Below, in pieces: positions 33,178 to 39,283 of a stretch of DNA of 41,208 nt (the stretch's first letter is position 1; every line of letters starts with the position of its first letter). The notes under the pieces were generated by a model, which had not been told where the DNA came from, made no database searches, and saw nothing but the letters and a program-made list of their open reading frames with translations. This stretch comes from Mucilaginibacter sp. (lineage in GTDB: Bacteria; Bacteroidota; Bacteroidia; Sphingobacteriales; Sphingobacteriaceae), in contig JAQBOA010000055.1 of NCBI GenBank assembly GCA_028288305.1, positions 1 to 41,208 on the forward strand. Direction: 5' to 3'. Made by a program: the position numbers and the translations under genes.

Positions 33178-34773
33178 ATGGAGTCCTCCTGTATAAACTA
33201 TAAAGAAACGGGTTATTTTTCCCAAACAGTTATTGATTACCTGGAAGACCTTCCGGCTCTTCGTACATTTTATAAATATCGCCCTGATATAAATGGCTTC
33301 ACTGAACTGTTAAAAAACAAGAAAGTAATAGCCAACCGCGATGTTTTGGTAAATGTACTTAGTAATCAGTATGCTACCTATTCACAACTCACAACTCACC
33401 ACTCACCAATTCAAAATATTTCCCTTCTAAAATCAGATAACACTTATACCATTACCACAGGCCACCAGCTTAATATATTTGCTGGTCCGCTTTATTTTAT
33501 TTATAAAATTGTTACTGCAATTAAGTTATCGCGACAGCTAAAGGAAGCTTTCCCGGATAAAAATTTTGTGCCTGTTTATTGGATGGCTTCTGAAGATCAC
33601 GATTTTGCAGAGATAAATTATACCAATATAGGTGGTAAAAAAGTGCATTGGTGGTATGAGGCATCGGGTGCTACAGGACGTATAAATCCTGAAACTATGC
33701 GACAGGCCTTAAACCAGTACAAAGGCGCTTTGGGTATAGAAGGACATGCCCCGGAGCTTGCCGAAATTGTGGAAACAGCCTATACCAAATTCGAAAAATT
33801 GGCCGATGCTACGCGTTATCTTGTTAATGCATTGTTTGGACAATACGGACTGGTTATTATTGATGCCGACGATCATCAGTTTAAGCAGCAGTTTGCCCCT
33901 ATTATGGAGCAGGACATTATTGAACAAAACAGCTTTAAAAACATAAGCGCTACTAATGAAAAACTGGAGCATGCCGGGGTGCATATACAGGTAAATCCGC
34001 GCGAGATAAATTTTTTTTATTTGATGGATGGTCTGCGCGAACGTATTGTATTTGAAAACGAACGTTACCACGTTTTAAATAGTAAGATCAACTTTTCTGA
34101 AGCAGAATTGAAACAGGAGATCAGTCAACATCCTGAAAGATTTAGTCCGAATGTAGTGATGCGCCCTTTGTACCAGGAATGTATTTTACCAAACATAGCT
34201 TATATCGGTGGTGGCGCTGAGGTTGTTTATTGGTTAGAGCTTAAATCAAATTTTGATCATTATAAAGTTGACTTCCCAATTCTTATCCTCCGCAACTCAG
34301 GATTGGTTATCGGTAAAGAAACCACTTCAAAAATAGCTAAGATGGAGCTTCGACCCGTTGATCTTTTCAAAAGCACCGATAACATTAAAAACGATTGGAT
34401 AAAAAAGCATAGCAAGCATAATTTAAGCTTAACAGAAGAGTGGCGTGAACTGGCATGTGTTTTTGAAAAAATAAAACTGCGTGCCCATAAAATTGACAGT
34501 ACACTTGCTCCATCTGCTGAAGCAGTACAGGCCAGGCTTAAACATGCCATAGATAACTTGGAGAAAAAATTAATAAAAGCTGAAAAAAGGAATTTTCAAA
34601 CCCGGTTAGAACAGGTAGAATATATAAAAAGTGACCTTTTCCCAAAAGATAGCCTCCAGGAACGCACCGAAAACTTCGGCTTGTTTTATGTAAAATGGGG
34701 ACAAAGTTTTATTGATGAACTGATAAAAAACTTTGATCCACTGGAGTTTAAGTTTACCGTGCTGACTGAATAA
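33178..34773 (+). CDS. bshC: Bacillithiol biosynthesis cysteine-adding enzyme BshC
   Basis: Adds cysteine to GlcN-malate in the last step of bacillithiol synthesis. From the ATG at 33178 (MESSCINYKETGYFSQTVID) it is 531 residues. Motifs: YTITTGHQLNIFAGPLYFIY, VPVYWMASEDHDFAEI, YGLVIIDADDHQFK, NVVMRPLYQECILPNIAYIG and FPILILRNSG, with a coiled-coil C-terminal part (ARLKHAIDNLEKKLIKAEKR). Residues about 68-80 (TYSQLTTHHSPIQ) are encoded by tandem 7-mers and do not look like family sequence. The frame is open further upstream to 33115 inside repeat sequence, which I exclude. Confidence 0.93.
   Translation: MESSCINYKETGYFSQTVIDYLEDLPALRTFYKYRPDINGFTELLKNKKVIANRDVLVNVLSNQYATYSQLTTHHSPIQNISLLKSDNTYTITTGHQLNIFAGPLYFIYKIVTAIKLSRQLKEAFPDKNFVPVYWMASEDHDFAEINYTNIGGKKVHWWYEASGATGRINPETMRQALNQYKGALGIEGHAPELAEIVETAYTKFEKLADATRYLVNALFGQYGLVIIDADDHQFKQQFAPIMEQDIIEQNSFKNISATNEKLEHAGVHIQVNPREINFFYLMDGLRERIVFENERYHVLNSKINFSEAELKQEISQHPERFSPNVVMRPLYQECILPNIAYIGGGAEVVYWLELKSNFDHYKVDFPILILRNSGLVIGKETTSKIAKMELRPVDLFKSTDNIKNDWIKKHSKHNLSLTEEWRELACVFEKIKLRAHKIDSTLAPSAEAVQARLKHAIDNLEKKLIKAEKRNFQTRLEQVEYIKSDLFPKDSLQERTENFGLFYVKWGQSFIDELIKNFDPLEFKFTVLTE
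33382..33416. repeat. Tandem 7-mers inside bshC
   Basis: TCACAAC, TCACAAC, TCACCAC, TCACCAA, TTCAAAA in exact 7-nt register within the coding sequence. Loss or gain of one unit would shift the frame. The vocabulary (CACTCACCA) is shared with the element at 9947-9990. Confidence 0.75.
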
Positions 34774-34808
34774 TTAACAGTTTTAGATAAGAAAGAATTA
34801 TTTTCGGA

Positions 34809-35447
34809 TTAAGGCAGTGGTTTCACCATAATATTTTTAAAATAGGTCAGGCTGTTGGGATCATGACCCTGTAAGGCAAAAGTCCCGCTGGAAAGTACTC
34901 GCTGTTCATCACCTTTAGAGCGATCTAAAGGACTTGGCTCGGTATAGTCTAACACCACTTTATCATTTAATTTAACAATGATTCGTTTTCCCTCAACTTT
35001 AATATACTGGGTAAACCACTCATTATCTTTCACATAAACCTCTTTAATATTAACTATATTATATAAGCTGCCGGTTCTTATCCAATCAGTATGTGAGTTA
35101 TTCACCTGCACTTCATATCCTTTTGAAGGCCAGCCGCCTTCCTGGTAAGCAGTATGAATGTAAATGCCTGAATTGGAACCCTTGTGGGTCATTACATCTG
35201 CTTTAAATTCAAAATTCTTAAAATTATGATCCATCACACCACCATCGTAAAATAAATGTGCCGTTTTACCGTGAACTATGATCATTCCGCTGTCAACGGA
35301 AAATGTTTCTGCATTGGCGCCTACTTTCCAGCCATTAAGTGATTTGCCATCGAACAAGGATATCCATCCCCGTGATGAGCTGTGTTTTGATGCTGAACAC
35401 GAAAGCAGGAAGAAAGCAATAAAGCAGCAATAGATGATATTTTTCAT
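34809..35447 (-). CDS. DUF1080 (3-keto-disaccharide hydrolase-like) lipoprotein
   Basis: 212 residues with a lipoprotein signal ending LLSC (Cys17), so it is lipid-anchored, probably periplasmic or on the surface. The DUF1080 jelly-roll fold is evident from WISLFDGKSLNGWKVG, NFEFKADVMTHKGSNSGIYI, GYEVQVNN and RVLSSGTFALQGHDPNS. The family is now linked to 3-keto-glycoside hydrolysis and is abundant in Bacteroidota carbohydrate loci. Convergent with bshC (35 bp apart). A MITE-like element lies 86 bp upstream of its start. Confidence 0.92.
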   Translation of the reverse strand: MKNIIYCCFIAFFLLSCSASKHSSSRGWISLFDGKSLNGWKVGANAETFSVDSGMIIVHGKTAHLFYDGGVMDHNFKNFEFKADVMTHKGSNSGIYIHTAYQEGGWPSKGYEVQVNNSHTDWIRTGSLYNIVNIKEVYVKDNEWFTQYIKVEGKRIIVKLNDKVVLDYTEPSPLDRSKGDEQRVLSSGTFALQGHDPNSLTYFKNIMVKPLP

Positions 35448-35533
35448 AGATGTGTATTTAATAATGAAGGTAGATAATCGGCTTTAAAGCTAATAAATAT
35501 TTATAGAATTATTAAGACAGCTATTGGATATCA

Positions 35534-35884
35534 CAGGGCAAACGCATTAAAATAATTCCAATATTTTTTTCATAGCGATGGGTTTCAAAAATTGGGTGTT
35601 CGGAAGATTTAAATTTGCTTTAAAAACTCCCTCCCATGGGAGGGGTGCGACAGTCTGTGAAGTCGCGGGGAGGGGTTTCGCCGACACTGCACGCATAACT
35701 ACCTGTGTTTTCGAATTTGGGAACTGTAGCATGGAGTAAAATAGTTCGTTAAACCCCTACCTCCTCCTTCCCCGAGGAAGGAATCGCTCTTGTCCATCGC
35801 TTTTAAAAATTTCTTCCGAACACCCTTGGTTTCAAACCCATCGCTATACGATAATACAATAAAAATTTTAATGCGTTTGCCCTG
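35534..35884. mobile_element. MITE-like element, 351 bp, with 10-bp target duplication
   Basis: The ends are exact 20-bp terminal inverted repeats (CAGGGCAAACGCATTAAAAT). Immediately outside both ends stands the same 10 bases, TTGGATATCA (35524-35533 and 35885-35894), in direct orientation: a perfect target-site duplication. A second inverted block (TAGCGATGGGTTT, then GGGTGTTCGGAAGA) lies about 38 nt inside each end. No transposase is encoded. The 10-bp duplication would fit an IS4-type parent, which is inference. The middle holds other dispersed repeats (CTCCCATGGGAGGGG; CCTTCCCCGAGGAAGG). Confidence 0.88.
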
Positions 35885-35987
35885 TTGGATATCAAAAGAT
35901 ATTGCTGACATACAAAACGATGATATTTTTTAGTTTCAATAAATTACGGGTATAGTTTTTGATAATATTTTTCAAAAATTAAAACCT

Positions 35988-36185
35988 ATGAAAAATTTAA
36001 TATTACCTCTGTTTTGTTTGTTTTTGATGTTTTTTCTTTCTGGCTGTGGCTTAATGGAAGACGCCTTTAAAGCGGGCCTGATTTTCGGATTAATAATTAT
36101 CGCTATTGTAGGTTTACTGATCTGGATATTGCGTAGTGTAGTTAAACTGCTTATCAGGAAAGGTATTTTACAATTAAGTGAGTAA
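35988..36185 (+). CDS. Small membrane lipoprotein
   Basis: 65 residues: a lipoprotein signal with lipobox LSGC (Cys20), a short spacer LMEDAFKAG and a strongly hydrophobic helix (LIFGLIIIAIVGLLIWIL), then a basic tail. Function unknown. It resembles short Bacteroidota envelope proteins with an FKAG-then-helix pattern. Convergent with ispG. Confidence 0.65.
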   Translation: MKNLILPLFCLFLMFFLSGCGLMEDAFKAGLIFGLIIIAIVGLLIWILRSVVKLLIRKGILQLSE

Positions 36186-36209
36186 CGACGGTTTTTAGCC
36201 AATCCTCGT

Positions 36210-38327
36210 TTAATTAATGGATAACTCCCCCTGTTCAACCCAGTTACCGTCTTCTTTAATAATCTCTATAAGTTCATCAAGTGCACGTGCAGAATTGATG
36301 TTTTTCTTTATTGCTTCTTTACCACGGTATAGGGTCACCTTGTCGGTACCCGACCCAACATAACCATAATCAGCGTCGGCCATTTCACCAGGGCCATTTA
36401 CAATGCAACCCATAATGCCAATTTTTAACCCTTTAAGGTGACTGGTGCGGCTACGGATCATTTGCGTAGTGATCATCAAATCAAACAATGTTCTTCCGCA
36501 GCTTGGACAGGAAATATATTCAGTTTTTGATATGCGGGAACGAGTTGCCTGTAAAATACCAAAAGAGGTGGAAGTAATAACATTCATTGGCACTTGTGGT
36601 GCATCAATCCAAATGCCATCACCAAACCCATCAACCAATAAAGCGCCAAGATCGGTAGCGGAGTAGAGTTGTAGTAGAGAGTTGTAAGTTGTAGGTTGTG
36701 AGTTGTAAGATTCAGAAATTTCACTTCCAACTTCAGAACTTTGAGCTTCCGAGCTTCCGAACTTTCGGACTTTCGGACTTTCGGACTCAAATTCATAGCT
36801 TCTTTTTACAATTACAGGTATATCAATTCCTAATTCCTCCATTTTGAAGAAGAAAGAACGCTGGTCGGCCATGCCGTGAAGAGCATCTGTTTCCAATACA
36901 AATACTAACGATTGATCAAATGGTAATAAGCCAAATTCTTCCGAATCAAGATCAGCATAATTTATTTTAACCAGGTTTAGCGCTGATGAACGACCATCAG
37001 CTTTAACATATTCCTGTAAAGTAAAAACAGGGTGGCACATGGTTTTATCAGCCAGTGTTTGCCAGGTTTTATAATCATAAAGCTGTTTTAAATTACCGGG
37101 GAAATTAAATGATGGCAATTGATCGGCCAGGTAAACAAAATCAACAGACTGATCGGCCATGTTGTATTTATCCAGCAATGACGAATACAAATAACCGGCA
37201 TCGTTTAAAACTGAAGGGTCTTTCAGATTTTTTTGTGACAAATCAATCACCACACGAGGCACCATGTGCCCGCCAATAAATGCATTTGCCTCGTAAGTAT
37301 GACGGCGGATATATTCGTAAGGATTGTGCAAAGATGACGAAAGGCGAAAGGTGAAGGGTAAAGGGTTTTTTTCACTGACAATTTCATTGCCTTTCACCTT
37401 TTGCCTTTCACCTTTCGCCCTTTCCACATATCGCTCCACCAAGGCAATCGCAACCGGTACTTCGGCTTCGGGCTCTTCGGTAAGTGAAACACGAACAGTA
37501 TCACCCAAGCCATCTTCCAGTAATGTTCCTATACCTACGGCTGATTTTATGCGTCCATCTTCACCATCGCCTGCTTCGGTTACTCCAAGGTGCAAAGGAT
37601 AATTCATGCCTTCGGCTACCATGGTTTCAACCAGTAATCGGTAAGCTTGAACCATCACCTGTGGATTGCTCGATTTCATAGAGATCACCAAATTATAATA
37701 ATTCAGTGTTTCACATATTCGCATAAATTCCATGGCCGATTCAACCATGCCCTGCGGGGTATCACCGTAACGGCTCATTATCCTATCGGATAGCGAACCG
37801 TGGTTGGTGCCTATACGCATAGCAGTACCATATTCCTTACAGATTTTTACCAGCGGTGCGAATTTTTGATAGATCCGTTCCAGTTCGCCCTTGTATTCAC
37901 TATCAGTATAATCTATCTGGTCGAATTTCTTTTTATCGGCATAGTTGCCGGGATTAACCCGCACTTTCTCAACAATACGCGCTGCAACTTCCGCCGCATT
38001 AGGGGTGAAATGGATATCGGCAACTAAAGGAGTTGTGTAGCCCCGCTGGCGCAACTGCTTTTTTATCTCCGCAAGGTTTTGCGCTTCTTTAATACTGGGC
38101 GCTGTGATTCGCACATATTCGCACCCGGCTTCTATCATCCTGATCGACTGCTCAACAGTACCGATGGTATTCATGGTGTCGGTCGTCGTCATGCTTTGAA
38201 TGCGGATCGGATTATTACCGCCCATAGGCACATCGCCAATAGCAACCTCGCGGGTAACAAAACGCGAATATTCTGTTAACGAATTACAATAACGGCCAGG
38301 AAGGGGTTTTATAGCAGCGGTATTCAT
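36210..38327 (-). CDS. ispG: 4-hydroxy-3-methylbut-2-enyl diphosphate synthase, long form
   Basis: Converts MEcPP to HMBPP in the MEP isoprenoid pathway. 705 residues: an N-terminal TIM barrel (about 20-300: RIQSMTTTDTMNTIGTVEQS, LVADIHFTPNAAEVAA, RIGTNHGSLSDRIMSRYGDT, LHLGVTEAGDGEDGRIKSA), a middle A* domain (about 335-510), and a C-terminal 4Fe-4S domain with SCPSCGRTLFDL (about 606) and GIMGCIVNGPGEMADADYGY (about 641). The three-domain layout is the Bacteroidota/plant form. Two insertions made of repeat DNA occur at residues about 301-332 and 514-554, both at domain linkers, in frame and free of stops. All catalytic motifs are intact. Confidence 0.96.
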   Translation of the reverse strand: MNTAAIKPLPGRYCNSLTEYSRFVTREVAIGDVPMGGNNPIRIQSMTTTDTMNTIGTVEQSIRMIEAGCEYVRITAPSIKEAQNLAEIKKQLRQRGYTTPLVADIHFTPNAAEVAARIVEKVRVNPGNYADKKKFDQIDYTDSEYKGELERIYQKFAPLVKICKEYGTAMRIGTNHGSLSDRIMSRYGDTPQGMVESAMEFMRICETLNYYNLVISMKSSNPQVMVQAYRLLVETMVAEGMNYPLHLGVTEAGDGEDGRIKSAVGIGTLLEDGLGDTVRVSLTEEPEAEVPVAIALVERYVERAKGERQKVKGNEIVSEKNPLPFTFRLSSSLHNPYEYIRRHTYEANAFIGGHMVPRVVIDLSQKNLKDPSVLNDAGYLYSSLLDKYNMADQSVDFVYLADQLPSFNFPGNLKQLYDYKTWQTLADKTMCHPVFTLQEYVKADGRSSALNLVKINYADLDSEEFGLLPFDQSLVFVLETDALHGMADQRSFFFKMEELGIDIPVIVKRSYEFESESPKVRKFGSSEAQSSEVGSEISESYNSQPTTYNSLLQLYSATDLGALLVDGFGDGIWIDAPQVPMNVITSTSFGILQATRSRISKTEYISCPSCGRTLFDLMITTQMIRSRTSHLKGLKIGIMGCIVNGPGEMADADYGYVGSGTDKVTLYRGKEAIKKNINSARALDELIEIIKEDGNWVEQGELSIN
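36668..36787. repeat. Tandem 7- and 8-mers in frame inside ispG (A*/FeS linker)
   Basis: Two adjoining blocks on the plus strand: 7-mers GTTGTAA, GTTGTAG, GTTGTGA, GTTGTAA (about 36681-36708), and 8-mers of the form ACTTTCGG and AGCTTCCG (about 36740-36786). On the coding strand they encode a Ser/Glu/Tyr-rich stretch (SESPKVRKFGSSEAQSSEVG). Confidence 0.8.
37335..37425. repeat. Palindrome of 7-nt units in frame inside ispG (TIM/A* linker)
   Basis: Arms: GAAAGGCGAAAGGTGAAGGG on the plus strand at the left, and CCTTTCACCTTTTGCCTTTC continuing ACCTTTCGCCC at the right, inverse complements with mismatches, with a loop of about 30 nt. Units are GGTGAAA, GGCAAAA, GGTGAAA, GGC. It encodes ERAKGERQKVKGNE and PLPFTFRLSSS. 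Confidence 0.85.
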
Positions 38328-38354
38328 TGTACAAAAATACTAATTTGTTGGAAG

Positions 38355-38386
38355 GTTGTAATGTTGAAAAGTTGTAATGTTAAAAT
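38355..38386. repeat. Tandem 8-mers upstream of ispG
   Basis: Four units in exact 8-nt register: GTTGTAAT, GTTGAAAA, GTTGTAAT, GTTAAAAT, 28 nt upstream of the ispG start. A single-arm member of the 7-8 nt unit class. Confidence 0.7.
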
Positions 38387-38490
38387 CACCGCAACCTTTA
38401 GTCTATGGACACAGAACAGTATAACAGTTATCTGAATAATATAACTTAATTGAAATATGCTTATTTTAGCGGGGCTTATAACCAATCACA

Positions 38491-38640
38491 ATGAAAAAAA
38501 TGTTGCATGAGAACAATTTGAACCTTGAATTAACCGAGGAATATAAGGATATGATAGATACTATGCTTGAACAGGAAGATAATGGAACGGTAGAATATGT
38601 ATCCTATAAAAGGATCAAAGATCGGTTTCAAAATAAATAA
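38491..38640 (+). CDS. Small acidic hypothetical protein
   Basis: 49 residues (MKKMLHENNLNLELTEEYKD, then MLEQEDNGTVEYVSYKRIKD). Helical and acidic, similar in feel to small antitoxins but lacking a recognisable partner on its strand. It is convergent with the YoeB-type locus, and its own regulatory region is the ispG upstream side. Not recognised; coding status from a clean frame only. Confidence 0.4.
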   Translation: MKKMLHENNLNLELTEEYKDMIDTMLEQEDNGTVEYVSYKRIKDRFQNK

Positions 38641-38665
38641 ACCGCGAAGCAGTTTTTAAAGAATT

Positions 38666-38921
38666 TCAATAATGTCCTTTTAACGAATAAACATTTAAGA
38701 TATCATTGTCAACACTATAAATTATTCGATGTTCATAATTAATCCGTCTGGACCATTTTCCCGACAATTCATGCTTTAACGGCTCCGGTTTTCCAATGCC
38801 TTCAAAGGGATTTCGCGAATAGATCGAAGCAACTCTTCTATTTTTTATGGATAGCAACATTTCCGCTTTTTTTCCAATCGCTCAGTTGAGATAAAGCCTT
38901 TGGAGTAAATACTACTTCCAT
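38666..38921 (-). pseudogene. YoeB/Txe-type RNase toxin broken by two frameshifts
   Basis: ATG at 38921 gives MEVVFTPKALSQLSDWKKSG then NVAIHKK and a stop. Adding one base to the A6 run (plus-strand T6 at 38841-38846) restores IEELLRSIRE, and adding one to the A3 run (T3 at 38811-38813) restores NPFEGIGKPEPLKHELSG, then RRINYEHRIIY and the terminal KGHY. Catalytic Glu, Arg, His and Tyr are all in the last part. The span of 256 nt is exactly two short of an 85-residue YoeB gene. It overlaps the antitoxin stop by 10 nt. Either a real inactivated toxin or two sequence errors. Confidence 0.85.
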
Positions 38922-39109
38922 AGGCTGTCTATATCAACCTTGACCCCTTTACCAGCCTTTAGGTCTTCGTCGCCTTGCTGTATCATTTTTACAAATTCAG
39001 GGTCATAAGGTGATTTTGCCTTTTCAAAAGAAATTTTAAGAGCCTTCATAAAAGCTTTTAAAGCAACCAATTGTTCTTTATTTTCAGGATGGACTATTAA
39101 TGTTTCCAT
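38912..39109 (-). CDS. Antitoxin of the YoeB-type pair (DUF2683-like)
   Basis: 65 residues (METLIVHPENKEQLVALKAF, then MIQQGDEDLKAGKGVKVDID, ending SLWK). Matches the small Bacteroidota antitoxins with METLIV...KEQL...LKAFMKALKISFE, found directly before YoeB/RelE-type toxins. The stop overlaps the toxin start. The toxin is broken, so the antitoxin may be a relic or act on another toxin. A perfect 16-bp-arm palindrome 20 nt upstream may be its operator or a repeat. Confidence 0.8.
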   Translation of the reverse strand: METLIVHPENKEQLVALKAFMKALKISFEKAKSPYDPEFVKMIQQGDEDLKAGKGVKVDIDSLWK

Positions 39110-39128
39110 AAAACAAATTTAACGAATT

Positions 39129-39161
39129 AAATTTACGAAGTTTTCAAAACTTCGTAAATTT
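39129..39161. repeat. Perfect palindrome upstream of the antitoxin gene
   Basis: Arms AAATTTACGAAGTTTT and AAAACTTCGTAAATTT are exact inverse complements around a single C. It lies between the antitoxin start (39109) and the divergent GH2 gene. It could be an operator, a cruciform or a dispersed palindrome. Confidence 0.8.
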
Positions 39162-39283
39162 TACCCGTCACCTAATCGAATCACAAATAAATTTTTAACT
39201 ACCCACTAAATAAACTCAATCAACTATTCACAAAAAAAACTAATTTAGTGTCCAATTTACAGTTAATACCTAAATAACCAATT

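Noticed and set aside
33382..33416. Short regularly spaced units as a possible CRISPR remnant
   Set aside because: Units are 7 nt without spacers and lie in a coding frame; no cas genes are present in the window.
36584..36796. Minus-strand second frame over the ispG repeat insertion
   Set aside because: The open frame results from the 7-8 nt repeats being stop-free in several frames; ispG itself reads through correctly.
38491..38640. Small acidic ORF as the antitoxin of the YoeB-type gene
   Set aside because: It is on the opposite strand and convergent; the gene overlapping the toxin start (38912-39109) is the proper partner.
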